Below, piece by piece: positions 33,454 to 45,089 of a stretch of DNA of 64,000 nucleotides. Position numbers and translations under genes: made by a program. Source of the DNA: Strigamia acuminata (Eukaryota; Arthropoda; Chilopoda; Geophilomorpha; Linotaeniidae). The notes beneath the pieces were generated by a model. It was given only the letters and a program-made list of their open reading frames with translations, had not been told where the DNA came from and did not search any database. The stretch spans positions 8,976,501 to 9,040,500 of the forward strand of contig OX442318.1 in NCBI GenBank assembly GCA_949358305.1. The letters run 5' to 3'. Numbering within the stretch: position 1 is the stretch's first letter; the number at the start of each line of letters is the position of its first letter.

Positions 33454-34058
33454 GCAGCGGTCAGATTCAGTTGTGGCAGTTTTTACTAGAACTGCTGTCC
33501 GACAGCAGCAACGCGAGCTGCATCACCTGGGAAGGAACAAACGGCGAATTCAAGCTGACAGACCCGGACGAAGTGGCGCGGCGATGGGGTGAGAGGAAAT
33601 CGAAACCCAACATGAACTACGACAAACTGAGTCGTGCTCTCAGATACTACTATGACAAGAACATAATGACCAAAGTGCACGGCAAGAGATATGCCTACAA
33701 ATTTGATTTCCACGGACTGATGCAGGCCTGCCAAGCGTCCACCGCCGACTCCGCCGCGTACAAATACCAATCGGAGCTGGGGCTGCTTCACGCCAACTAT
33801 GCGGCCCAGTGCGCAGTCGCGGCCACACCCAAATTGAACTATTTAGGTGCCCATCATCATCACGCACATCATCATCCGAGCATGGGAGCGACATCCACTT
33901 CTCCGGCCGCTTCCTACTTTACTTCGGCTGTACCCAGTCCTTATTGGTCCACGTCTTCGGCCACCTATAACCCTTTGTATCCCAACTTGTCTGGTCACAC
34001 TCTTACTCATCGTCCCACTCACAGGCCCAATGGATTAGGATCTTATCCATATGCTTGA
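33454..34058 (+). CDS. ERG: ERG/FLI1-family ETS factor, ETS DNA-binding domain and C-terminus
   Basis: The exon follows GAACCATTAG|GC, completes the Gly codon of the previous exon and ends TGA at 34058. It opens [20 protein letters not shown] and contains [20 protein letters not shown] and [19 protein letters not shown]. The recognition helix with its two DNA-contacting arginines (in SRALRYYY) is intact. [11 protein letters not shown] and [15 protein letters not shown] mark ERG/FLI1 rather than ETS1/2, which have SFISWTGDGWEF and KTAGKRYVYRFV. The C-terminal 110 residues are rich in His, Ser, Tyr and Pro, with a histidine run near 133-145 of this exon, and end LGSYPYA, comparable to the LGTYY end of ERG. 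The protein binds GGA(A/T) DNA sites as a nuclear regulator; in animals this family acts in blood, vessel, mesoderm and neural development. Confidence 0.96.
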
Positions 34059-34242
34059 TGCAATTTTGTAAATGGGGCAATGTGTCGAGGGGATTTTGAA
34101 ATTGGGCTTAGTTTGGTCCTTTGTCCTGGAATAGGCCTAATGCTTAATTAGGTTTAGTTTTGTACTATTGTAGGCCTAGTTTTGTGTGTTTGTAATGACT
34201 GCAGGGCTCGAAATGGAAGATTTTACGAATCGGAAAGATTTA

Positions 34243-34396
34243 CAGTCGAAACTCTTTATAACGAATCGCGATATAACGAATTATCGGTATAACAAATATC
34301 TAAAATGGCTGGTTTGGTTGGCTGGCCATAGAATTTCTTGTTATAACGAATCGGGTTTTCGGGTCCCTTGCGATTTGTTATAAAGAGTTTCGACTG
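34243..34396 (+). mobile_element. pogo/Tigger-like MITE, 154 bp, just after the ERG stop
   Basis: Starts CAGTCGAAACTCTTTATAAC and ends GAGTTTCGACTG with well-matched inverted arms. TA lies on both sides (34241-34242 and 34397-34398). It is 185 bp beyond the stop codon and before the first polyadenylation signal, so it would be transcribed and could fold into a long hairpin in the 3' UTR. Confidence 0.85.
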
Positions 34397-34719
34397 TAAT
34401 TCGTAATAATTCGTAATTCGCGGCCCTTTGTCCATAGATGGGTCGCCGTTACAAATAAATACATACATGTAATTCCTAGAATTACGAAATCACGATAGAA
34501 AAGTTATCGTCAACCGGAACGACATTGTGTATGATTTTGTGTCCCGGGATCAGGGATGGACTGGGAATAAATTTAGTACCGGGAAATCTGGATAGGTCGG
34601 GCCACGGGAAATGAAAAAGAATTTCACAACGTCACGGGTTACTGGGAAGTTCCCGGTATCCCACCGGGCCTGTCCAGCACTGACCGGGACATCGGACTCT
34701 GTACATTACGAGCCCTGTT

Positions 34720-35060
34720 AATAAGCCTACTTTTGTATGCCAATTTAGGCTTAGTTTTGTCTTGAATTAGGCACAGGTTTATACAGATTTGGGCTTGATT
34801 TTGCATGAAATTAGGCCTAGGTTTGTATTGAATTAAGTCTAGATTGGTATTATGTTAGGCTTAAATTTGTACTGTTTTAAGCCTAGTTTTGTACTACAAT
34901 AGGCCTAGTTTTGTACCACACTAAACCAATTTTTGACATGAACAGGCACAGTTTTGTACAGATTTGGGTATAGCTAGGCCTAGCTTTGTGCATTATTAGG
35001 CCTAGTTTTGTATTCATTTGGGCATACAGTTTTGTCCTATAATATCTGCAATAGGCCTAG
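34720..35060 (+). repeat. Degenerate TAGGCCTAGTTTTGTA array
   Basis: At least ten diverged units of about 25-30 bp share (T)AGGC(C/T)TAGTTTTGTA. A few further units lie upstream at 34100-34190. It falls in the putative 3' UTR. Confidence 0.7.
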
Positions 35061-35310
35061 TTTTTCCTGGTTTGTATTGAAATTAGGCATTCAAATTTTT
35101 AGTTTTATAATTTTAACTCAGGTTATTTTAAGTGTTGCACAAAAATTGCATTCAAGTTTTTATCACCATTTTTAATTTTAATTCAATGTTTTTTTTAAAA
35201 AAAATACATTTTGAATTAAGGTGATTTTAAAATGACACAATCTGTCATATTTTATTATTCATTCCATTAATTTCACAGTTTTAACCCAGATTTAGGGCCT
35301 GAAATAAAGA

Positions 35311-36040
35311 GTGCCACAAGTTTGCAGATTTTTTCTTGTGTACTATAATATAGTACTTCTGTTTTCCAATGTACAAATTTCTTTATTTTAATTTTAAATT
35401 ACAGTTTTTATTATTTTCTATTGATATTTGTGTCTATAATCCTGACTGATTTCTTAGTATTCCTTTTGAAAATTGTATATTAAACTAGTTATTTGTCAGC
35501 AATTTCGAGGTAATTTTCAGTCGCCATGATGATTGTCGCCATCTAGTGGCAAAATCATGAAATCGATGTATTCCGAAAGCTGCCACGGGGTGGCGATAGG
35601 TGCATGAGACGAGACAAGAGTCTGTGAGGTCACACTTTACGGTCGAGTGATTTCGAAGGAAATAACAATTTCCTCTTGCTGAATAATTAAGTCGATAATA
35701 AAATGAATTTGAAAGCAAAACTTTGTCGACAAAATATTTTGACCCACCGGGACGACGACAAAATTAATAAAAACATAAAAACAAACAAAAAAATAACAAA
35801 ACAGCGCCACTGGTGACGAAATCCGTCATTAATTAGATTAAATAAGATTTAGCGTATTTCTTTCAATTCTTTATTTATTACGTCTGTGTTTACACTTAAA
35901 AAATCTTTTCAAAACAAAATAAAAAGATTATTTTTATTTATGACACTATAACACAATATTAAAAAAGAAATTAAAAAAACAAAACCAGTTCTAGTTTTTT
36001 AACTTCATTGACTCTAGACAACTTTCTCAGCATCCAAATC
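35311..36040. other. Intergenic region between the two ETS-type genes
   Basis: AT-rich sequence with a more complex stretch at 35500-35700 containing two GCCATCTAGTGGC/GCCACGGGGTGGC-like motifs. No gene is recognised. Confidence 0.4.
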
Positions 36041-36360
36041 GTCATTCTCTATCCCTCGCGCCGCCATTGGCTCACCGGTATCCACCGACCAATCACAGAC
36101 GTTCTAGCATTCATTCATGAAAAATCCAAGGTTGAGACAAGGCGAGGCGAGATTGAACTCAAAGTTGTTTCTTCTCACACTTCCTTCGAAGCAGGTAGAA
36201 AGCAAATTGTTTACATTTGAATACTAACTAGTTAACCACAAATCGCTTTCTATTCACCAAGTTAACAACACCGATCGAGCGATCCACTTAAAGGAAAGAA
36301 AAAAAACATATACAAATACCCACACAAAAACGCCCGTCAGAGCGCTCCGCTTAGGCCTAC
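36041..36360 (+). promoter_or_regulatory. Candidate CCAAT-type promoter of the second gene
   Basis: GC-richer unique DNA with an inverted CCAAT box in CGCCATTGGCTC (about 36060) and a direct one in GACCAATCAC (about 36088), followed by complex sequence leading into the first exon. There is no TATA box at the expected distance. The role is inferred from position and motifs. Confidence 0.4.
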
Positions 36361-36441
36361 ACATTGAAGCCCGTCGAAGCTCGTATTATTCCGTTTTATT
36401 CGGTCTCACGGTCCCGAATTCGTCATCCAGATTGATTTTAG
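36361..36441 (+). other. Candidate non-coding first exon of the second gene
   Basis: Complex sequence ending GATTTTAG|GTGAGTGTG, a strong donor, with no ATG leading into a long frame. It is followed after 377 bp by the acceptor of the exon that carries the start codon. The 5' end is a guess. Confidence 0.4.
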
Positions 36442-36818
36442 GTGAGTGTGAAGGTCGATGCTTATTACACAAGTGTATTTGGGTGCGGATTATTGTCTTT
36501 TTGGGTGTAGAACCGTGTCGGAATGTGTTTACAAAACTTTTCAAACTTGTTGCACGGCCATGTGTGAATATGGGGGCTGTGGGTAACAACATGGCCGACT
36601 AGTTACGATTGGGGTGCGAATAAATGACGTTAAATCGAGTTTTTAATGGTTTATTTTGTGGTTTGTGCGGTTTTATGGGTTGGCATCGATGCTGGGTGAT
36701 TTATTACGTGTGTTGGGATATTTTAAAATTTAATATTGGGTGTTTTTTTTATTTTTTTTCGGTGATTTTTGTTGTTTTGTGCTGATTTTAATTTTAATTT
36801 GTTTTTTTTTTTATTTAG

Positions 36819-36936
36819 GCGAGAAATGGACCTTGATTTCTACAGCGAGTATAATATAGAGAACAGTGAGTTTTTTCCTCGTAAAGGAGTTATGAAAGGG
36901 AGCAACATGGATAAAAATCGGTCATCGAAACCAAAG
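36819..36936 (+). CDS. Second gene, exon carrying the start codon
   Basis: The exon lies between TTTATTTAG (AG at 36817-36818) and CCAAAG|GTGAGA (36936). ATG at 36826 opens MDLDFYSEYNIENSEFFPRK and the exon ends SSKPK after 37 codons in phase 0. The exon at 49102 starts with an acceptor whose frame is open in phase 0, so the two join cleanly over a 12-kb intron. No domain is present and the peptide is not one I recognise. Membership in an Ets1/2 gene is inferred from the next exon. Confidence 0.6.
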
Positions 36937-37239
36937 GTGAGAAAGAAAATGAAAAATAAATTAAATGTTTGGATTATTTACACGTGCAAAAATGTATGAT
37001 GTAATGATACAATGGCCGGTGTTGTCATTTTGATGGAAATTGACGTTTTGGCAATTTTTGGCGATTGTTTTTTTGGCAATTATTTTTTTTTTGTGTTTTT
37101 TTGGTTTTTTTTTTCATGGATGGAAAGATGGATTTAATGGGTCGGTCATCTTTTGTTAATTTGGTTTTTTTTTTCTTCATCATTCGTGGCCTTGATCAAA
37201 GCTACAGTTCTCACGACCCTCAAATCGTGAATCCAGTTT

Positions 37240-38110
37240 TGTTCAAGCCCTAAAGGTTGAAATGATGAATCATTTAAAGAAATTTATTTTTGGAGCTTCC
37301 TTAGGCAATCAGTGAAATAAGGATTCGGGAAAAGTAAAATAAAAAAATAGACCGAAAAATCGAGTAAATGATGCCAAAAATTAATTGGGAAAAAATTCGA
37401 AAAAATGTGAAAGAAATAAAATTAAAAAAGGGAAAAATACGAGAAATATATGAGAAAGTGAGAATAAATAAAAAATGTGGAAAACTAATGGAAAAAATGG
37501 ATAATTCTTTTTAAAAAAATTTAAATGTAGTGGAAAAGTTTGGAAATTCGTACAAAATCATGAAAATTTGAATGAAAAAAATGGGAAAACACTGATTTAA
37601 TATTGAAATGCGTCAACTAAAATGGAAAAAATTGGAAAATCCACAAAATAAGTGAAATAATGTGAAAAAGTTGAAAAATAAATACAAAATCATGGAAATT
37701 TAAATGAAAAAATGGGAAAATCCCAAAAAAAAGTGAAAAAAAAAGTGAAAAAGTTGAAAATTAAATACAAAATCGTGGAAATTTAAATGAAAAAATGGGA
37801 AAATCCAAAAAATAAGTAAAATAAAGTGAAAAAGTTGATTAATAAATACAAAATCATGGAAATTTGAATGAAAAAATGGGAAAACACTGATTTAATATTG
37901 AAATGCGTCAATAAAAATGGAAAAAATTGGAAAATCCACAAAATAAGTGAAATAAAGTGAAAAAGTTGAAAAATAAAAACAAAATCATGGAAATTTAAAT
38001 GAAAAAATGGAAAAATCCAAAAAATAAGTGAAATAAAGTGAAAAAATTTAAAAATAAATACAAATTCATGAAAATTTAAATGAAAAAATGGGAAAACAAC
38101 AGAAAACAAC
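37240..38110 (+). repeat. A-rich array with a higher-order unit of about 290 bp
   Basis: Units like GGAAATTTAAATGAAAAAATGG repeat every 80-100 bp. A longer block containing ACTGATTTAATATTGAAATG occurs twice, near 37590 and 37880, giving a higher-order period of about 290 bp. The long - strand frame is a composition artefact. Confidence 0.75.
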
Positions 38111-39072
38111 TCGAAAATCTCAAAATATTGATGACCAATTTTTTTAAAAAATAAAATCAAAAATTAAAAAAAAAAATTTAAAAAACCAAAAATATTCTAG
38201 AAAAAAAAGTAAAAACCCTCTAAAAAATATGAAAACAAGTTTTGAAAAAATGTCATGGACTATTGTGACGGCCATTTTGATTTTGTTATTCCCATTTTCC
38301 CACAGTAGAAGCTTCTGTAATTACACATGTGGATGGGCCAAGCCCATGTAACGGAGCGAGAAGCTGGTTTTACTTTTCCCATTCTCTCTCCTCCACCCTG
38401 GAGGGGCTCGGGAGGTGTGTGTCCGTCTTTGGTCCATGTCCCGAGGCATTCCCTCCAGTCAATCTTATATCCGGTCAGGTGAAGGGAGGAAATTAACAAA
38501 AAATAAATAAAAAATGAACAAAAAATGACCGCATTCATTAAATACACAAAACAAGTGCAGATTTAATTTGAACTAAAGGGATTTGACAGTTGAAAATGTG
38601 AACTTGAGAGATATAGAAATATGTTTTGTTTATTGTAGATAATTAGATGGAAAGAGATTAAAGCGAATGTTTTGAGTGACTTTCAAAATGTCAAATTGAT
38701 AGGAAAACAATGATAAAAAAATTAATTTAAAAAAAAATAAAATTAGAAAAATAAATTTAAATTTTTTATATTTTTATTCAGTTTACTATTTATTCTCACC
38801 AAAACTAGGAAACTACCCATAGTTCCGTGTTAAATTGCCCTAAATTGTGAAAACAGTTGATTTTAGTGTGTGGGAATGCTATAGAAAAACCAAGAATGTG
38901 CAAAATAGGATGGGAAATGTTAGAAATTATGTAATTAGAATTTTCAGTTATTTGCAATTATTATCTAATTAGAAGAAAATAATCACATAAACACAGCCTT
39001 TATTGTTTATCAATGATTCTAGGAATTGTCTGCGTAAAATGACTGATTAGATAGTTTTTATAATTTCCCATT
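38111..39072. other. Intronic sequence with one complex block
   Basis: About 38255-38540 is GC-richer and unique, with an acceptor-like TTCCCACAG, and may be a conserved element. The remainder is AT-rich with nothing recognised. Confidence 0.35.
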
Positions 39073-39255
39073 CAGTCGAAACTCTTTATAACGAATCGCA
39101 AGGGACCGAAAAATCGATTGGTTATAACGAGAATTCGTTATATCGAAATTTTTTAACATTGTGTTCTATGGCCAGCCGACCAAACCAGCCATTTTTATGT
39201 ATTCGTTATATCGATAATTCGTTATATCGCGATTCGTTATAAAGAGATTTGACTG
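39073..39255 (+). mobile_element. pogo/Tigger-like MITE, 183 bp
   Basis: Starts CAGTCGAAACTCTTTATAAC and ends GATTTGACTG. The interior is nearly the same as 18750-18929, including CCAAACCAGCCATTTTTA. The flanking TA pair has been lost or mutated (TT and CA). Confidence 0.8.
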
Positions 39256-39504
39256 CATGGGGGAAAAAGCGCATCTTAGATTCGAAGAAGTACGGTAATA
39301 ACATATGGTGGGTTGGAAACACTGGTAAATCAAGATGGTGGCTTGATTTCCCTGAGATAAAGAAAGAAGGGGATAGTATCAGGTGGCTAGATGGTTTGGG
39401 ATGATATTTTCTCTAAAAAACTCCATGATTTGACTTAGAATTTTGCACACCATCAAGTTTGTTGTGCTGAATACAAATGAAGTACTAAAGTGGCAGTTGT
39501 ATCC

Positions 39505-39533
39505 ATTCATTCATTCATTCATTCATTCATTCA
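39505..39533 (+). repeat. ATTC microsatellite
   Basis: About seven tandem ATTC units. Confidence 0.9.
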
Positions 39534-40210
39534 ACTAGTTTTAATTTAATTTTTTCTTCCCCTTAAGTCTAATCCTGGCATTGTGGGTAGAATGTGTATG
39601 GCAAAGTGGGTGATATTTGTCAGTTGAATTTGAGGCTTTTCAGTTTTAGGTTAGGGGGGGAGAAGAAGTAGAAGTAGTTTGGTGTGGCTCAAGATCTTTC
39701 ATCCCTCCCTTCTCTTCTAGCACACAGCTGTGATGCTTGTTCATTCACTCACAATGTAGGAAGGTATCACAGCTGCATTTCAGTCTGGTGCCACACATTT
39801 CTAGGGTGAGGTTCTTGCATTGCAATGCTTGATGATAAACACTTTCACTCTCTCATTTAATCATGTGCTGAGAGACAAGAGTGAGTTTCATGAATTTCAC
39901 CCTTGAGTGCAGGGTTGGCCAAAAAAAGACGTGGCACTTTGCATTGAATTATGTTATAATCTTTATTTTTAATGGAGGGGTTTTTAATGGATGTTTATAA
40001 ATAGATCTCTACTGGTCAAGAGGAAAGGTGAATCTTTGCTGTTTCTATGGCGGGAATGTTCACCGACTACTCCGTAACTTGTTTTTTAGTGGTTTCGCTA
40101 GTTCTCGGTGCAAATGCAAGGTTGGGTCTGACAAGAAAGTTGCTCCTGTGGGGTCAAGCCATTGAAATCTAAGATTAGATTTTCAAATACAATAACGATA
40201 AATGCGATAA
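39534..40210. other. Intronic unique sequence
   Basis: Ordinary-complexity DNA with no recognised exon or repeat. Confidence 0.35.
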
Positions 40211-40218
40211 CGATGCGA

Positions 40219-40568
40219 CAGAGATGTGCATTGGGTACCCGTACCTGTAACTGTTACCCTACCCGCCCGTATCCTGCGGGTACGGTGTTAGGTCTCCTGG
40301 TTACGCGTCGGTTACGTTAGCACGGCGTGGTGGTAACGTCGTAAATTATACCGGCTGGACCCGTCCAAGTTAGACGATTTAATGTTTTTGCGATTGATGA
40401 TTTCATCGCAATCGATCAGTAAGCACACGTGATCGCGTTCGGGTATGGGTACGGGTAGAGTAGGGTGTGGGGATGCCCCGGGTACGGGCGGGTATGGGTA
40501 CAGAATTTTATTGGAAAAGGGTAACAGGCGGGTAACGGGTACGGTTTTCACGCCAATGCACATCTGTG
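40219..40568 (+). mobile_element. hAT-type MITE, 350 bp, with exact 8-bp target duplication
   Basis: Starts CAGAGATGTGCATTGG and ends CCAATGCACATCTGTG, flanked by CGATGCGA at 40211-40218 and 40569-40576. It is a longer version of 14409-14633: the left third, with GGGTACC and its inverse repeated, is absent from that shorter copy. No coding capacity. Confidence 0.88.
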
Positions 40569-40576
40569 CGATGCGA

Positions 40577-41589
40577 TATGACTGCCATATTTTGTCGTAA
40601 CTCGGTAACCGATGTTTTTCTACTATGCTTAACGTAGTCAAGACCTCTTATTGGGGTAACTAGTCCCTAGGTTGCCCTGGCAAAGACCACGTCTTCACAA
40701 TTGGAGGCCTGTCCGTGTATCGCAGTGTAAGCTGTGGTCCGGACATAAACCAGGCTGCAGATGCGTCTGATCCTGAGTGTCCAGTCATATGGTCTGTTGG
40801 CTAGACGGTTCACAGGTGTCCGGACTGTGGACACCCAGCTTGATGGTGTCACCTTATGGTGTGTTTTTGCTGCAATACTTCGGCTGTCAAGCTGTGCCGG
40901 CAACTGGAATATTCGGTTCTTCAAGTAGCTTAACTTGAACTTTTGATGTCTGTGTGGAGACCGGTTCTTTCGAGTGTCTGATGTTTGAATAACATGATAT
41001 GGTGGTTTCTTCAGTTGCAATTAGAAGAGGGAGGAAATATTGTTTAGAAATTCATTGGTTGATCATTCACGTCAAGTTGTTTTTGAATTATAATTCCAAA
41101 TTGGGGAGTTGAGAGATAAGGGGGAAAGGTTGAGTTGAGGTGTGGAGGGAGGCAGGACAGGAAATGTGTAAGTTTTAAATACTTATTATTAGTTGTATGT
41201 GCAGGAAAAAATTGTGTGGAGACGTGTTGATGGTGTTTATTTTTATCTGCTGCTTTATTATGTTATCGGTATTTTTTTTATCGGCTTTGCGATAAGTTAG
41301 CGAAGGAATTTTTTTGTCGATCATTTTACGCCCACACATTTGAGGTGAAGTTGTGGTAAAATGAAATGGGTACCTTGATTTTTATTGATCTTTTATTACA
41401 GTGTTAAAAGAATTAAAGATGAATTATAAAAAGTAAAATCGCAATAGGTGCTGCCCAACTTCGAATGATGAATTGACTTATTCGTCTGAAATGACGTCGC
41501 CAAACAGGTTACTTATGACGTTTTTTACGTCATATCTCTGATAAGTCAACTTGAAAGAATTCAAATAAGAGGATTAAAATTAGGTGATG
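40577..41589. other. Intronic sequence
   Basis: A complex, relatively GC-rich stretch at about 40620-41030 is open on the - strand for 117 codons without splice context or a recognisable product. The rest is AT-rich. Confidence 0.3.
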
Positions 41590-42313
41590 CGTACAGGGCG
41601 CGACATAGCAAAGCCTAGAATTAACGCCGGGTACTAATAAGCGCCGGGGCTTGTTTAATCGCTGGGGCTTGTTTAATCGCTGGGGGTGAGCGGTGGTTTA
41701 GGGGATTAGCCTGATTAAGCGCCGCGGTTCAAATAGGCACCGGGGTGGTCGGGTCGGAAAAATTAATAAAAGCCCCGGCATTTATTTGAGGCAGTACGAT
41801 AAGTGAAATTGAAGTCGTATGTTTGACTTACACAATCGTATTTCTTCGATTAAAAGTTGTGGCTTATCGTACCGCCCCGTTTAATAGCTCGGGTTCATCA
41901 AGCCGCCGGCTCGTTTTAGCGCCGAGCAGTCATCGGCAATTTACGAAATTGGCGCTGGCCCTAAATAAGCGCCGGGTCCCTCAAAAATCGCTGATTTTTT
42001 GTGAAAAAAATGGCCAGAGACTGATGCCCATATAGGGTGCGCTCCCTGGTGGAATTTTCTTTAAAGTACTGTATTAACTTGGACAAGCCATAAATAACAT
42101 CATTTATTTGTTATTCATACAATTATTATTTTACGTCATATCTTCGTAAAATTTGCATTTTTTGCAGAAAAATCACTATTTTTGCGAAAAATTGCCGATT
42201 TTTTGGTTATGTGCCGGGTTCGTTTAAAAGCGGGACTTCAAATTGGCGTTGGGGGGGGGGGGATAGCTAAACAAAAATTAAACACCCGGGCTATTAAACG
42301 GGGCGGTACGGTA
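41590..42313 (+). mobile_element. GC-rich MITE pair with CGTACCGCCCCG ends
   Basis: The part at 41867-42311 has inverted ends CGTACCGCCCCGTTTAATAG and CTATTAAACGGGGCGGTACG with TA outside each. Just upstream, 41590-41803 ends GAGGCAGTACGA|TA and carries several AATAAGCGCCGGG-type motifs, so it is probably a related second copy. The base composition is much more GC-rich than the surroundings. No coding capacity; the superfamily is uncertain. Confidence 0.65.
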
Positions 42314-44612
42314 TTTTTGCCACCGCAATTTTTTGGTGATGGTTAATTGCTGTTTTTAGTATCCGATCTGTTTATCGAATCACCAAAAATAGCAAAAGCA
42401 GATGTAAAATTTAAAATAAGCGGTAAATCTACCTGGGTCCAAGAAAAGAGTACATTTTGGGACTTCGAGCGGTAGAAAAAAGTCTTTTCTTTCGGAGGCC
42501 CGTTCATTTTGGTTTGAATGACTTTTTATTCTTGGTAAAAAAAAAAAATCAAGTGCATTGAACCTGAATTCGTTGGACTTTTAATTTCGTCTGGTTTTGA
42601 TAAAGATCTTTGCATTTCAACTCTTTAAGTTGATCTCATAAATGTTTTTTTTTTCTATTTAAAATTAAAAATAGTATTTATTTTTTTTAATAGGTAAAAT
42701 ACCACCTTGAGCTTTAACTTTAAAATATTCCTTCAGTGACAAGGACTCTGGCCGCTTGATATGAAATAACACAAGCATGATTCATTCTGTAGAGATCAAA
42801 ATCTGCGTTTTAACCCTTAGCTTTCGCTTTTGTTGATATAAGTTTCGATTTTAATGAGTTGTTTTCTTGTCCACTTGTGCTTAGCAACAAAATGGGCCAA
42901 GTTCTATTCTCAGTTGGCTAGTCAACATTAAGAATCTAGGATATTTGGGTGGAAAAAAAAGTAGTTCATGTGATTTATTTAGTGGAAAAGAGGAGGGAAA
43001 AAACAACATGGAATAAATTTAGTTTTTTTTTTTTTTTTCTTTCTTGAATTCTGAGTGTAAACAGAGTGGGATTGAGCAATTTGTGAGTCTGATTAAGTTT
43101 TATTTCATTTTGATTAAAAGTTATGTGTTACTAATTGGGTTGAAGCATTGAAAAGAGAATTAAAATATCTAATTGTGAATTTTATGTTTTGGGTCTAAAA
43201 AGGGTCTAAAAAGTTTTTTTTTGTGGAAATGTAAGAATTTCCAGCTTTGATGTAGAAGGAAAAAGGTTTATTTTAGGCTTTGAGTTTAGGTTTTTTTTTA
43301 AAAAATAGAATTTAGTCTAAAATTTTAGATTTATGTTTATTATTAGAATTTTTATTGTGTTTACTATTTTATGACTACACATAAGCAGATGCATAAAATA
43401 CAATTGTTGGACCTATAAAACAAAATAAAACAAAAAAAGACATTTTCAGACCTGATTTTACCTACTTAAGATCAATAGTTTGACTTTTTAGACCAACAAA
43501 CAAAAATTTAGACCACAAAACAAAATTTCAGATCACAAAATAAAATTTTAGACATATTCATTGTTTTTTTTTGTATAAAATATGGGAGCAAAACAGATTT
43601 TAGGCTGATTTGGGTTATTTTAGACCAAAAATTGACCAAATTAAATGTTTAAAAAAATTTTTTTTGTATGTGAGTGAGAAGTTCTGTAGCCTATCTGCTT
43701 TTGATTTACTAGCACACTCACCCTTGACTGGAAACAAGATCCCACCCAAGTTGCCATTGTAAACATTTTTAAACAAAGTCCAGCAGTCTCTTTTTCTTAT
43801 TCCTAAACTACATGAACACAAGTTTCTTGTCACCCTTCATGGATCAAGGGTTTATTGGTCTTATGGGGGTTTCCAGGAATTTCATGTAGGTGGATATATT
43901 TATTTTTTTATCTTATCTTTAAAAAAAATTATGTATCTAAAAAAAAATATTTTTTTTTCTTTGTTAATGTTTTTTCTGGAGCTATTCATTCAAAACTCCC
44001 ATTGCATGCCTTTTATGGGATGTGCTAGTTTTCATTGATGCAGTTTGGGGCTGGTGATTCTTGTTTGTGAGAGTAAAAATACTATGGCCTTGGTTTGGTG
44101 CCAAGAATTAAAGCCTGAAAGTAGATGATCATATTTTTAAAACACAGTAATTAATTTTAAATTGAAAAAGAAAAAATATTTCTATTTAAAAAAAGAAAAA
44201 TCATGTTTGTGAGATTATGTCCACATTAATAATTTGTAAGATTGCCACAAGGATGATGACAACTCCACAAAGAATGTTGCATTCACAGAAATCTTTAATT
44301 AACTGAGATTTTAGTCGGTGTATTTGGTTACCGACTTATCGGTCCGTAACCATTGGAACAGAATATGTGCCGGGGTTCCCAAAAAGAGATTTTTACCGAA
44401 GAGATTATATTATTTTTACACTATTTTTCCTTATTTTTACACTAAATTTCTGATTACCAACACTATTTTCCCTTATTTCAACACTAAAAAATTCGTACAC
44501 ATCAAAGACTGGTTTAGGTTAGGTTAGATTAGGTAGAAAAAAGAAAGCGGCGTCGTGTAAAATTTAGTTTCTTTTAGTGTAAAAATAAGGGAAAATAGTG
44601 TACTTAGACGGC
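42314..44612. other. AT-rich intronic sequence
   Basis: Includes homopolymer T tracts and 'AAAATTTTAGACCA'-like degenerate repeats at 43440-43620. No exon or element is recognised. Confidence 0.45.
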
Positions 44613-44616
44613 TTAA

Positions 44617-45081
44617 CCCTTGGAGGCATAAGGCTATACGGATTTAGGGACAAGCTTTTTCTTGAATAGGAAAATTTTTTTCCTATCTATTTTTTTTCGC
44701 TGAAAATTTGTGACTTTGTTTATCTGATAGTAAAGTAAATCTCAGGTGAAATTTGTATTGATTCATCATTTATTTAATTAGTTATTCATCTTGCAAAATT
44801 GGTGCCCCTTAAAACTCCAGCAAAACTTTTAAACAGGCTTTGCTGCTTTAGTAAAGAGCGCTTCAGTTAACAGCCTTTTTGCTTTTACAGGTAGTGTTTA
44901 AAACCACCACCAGATGGTTCAAAGTTCATTATTATTGCATTAACATATTGCGCCCTCTATAAATTTAGTAAAGAACTACAAAAAACCTAAACAGCGCTTC
45001 AACTAACTGACCTGAAAATTGTCCCAAAATCCGTAATGGCTTATACCAGAACGGCACATTTTACCCTTATGCCTCCAAGGG
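44617..45081 (+). mobile_element. piggyBac-like MITE, 465 bp, with TTAA duplication
   Basis: Starts CCCTTGGAGGCATAAGG and ends with the exact inverse CCTTATGCCTCCAAGGG. TTAA abuts both ends (44613-44616 and 45082-45085). CCC-starting inverted ends with TTAA are the piggyBac signature. There is no transposase frame. Confidence 0.9.
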
Positions 45082-45089
45082 TTAAATCT

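Larger units (their letters stand above)
34059..35310 (+). other. Probable 3' untranslated region of the ERG-like gene
   Basis: AATAAA occurs at 34454-34459 and about 35304. The stretch contains a pogo-like MITE and a degenerate array, listed separately. No further coding sequence. The end of the transcript cannot be fixed from sequence. Confidence 0.4.

Noticed and set aside
40667-41020. 117-codon - strand frame
   Set aside because: No splice sites, motifs or family resemblance. The region is simply less AT-rich.
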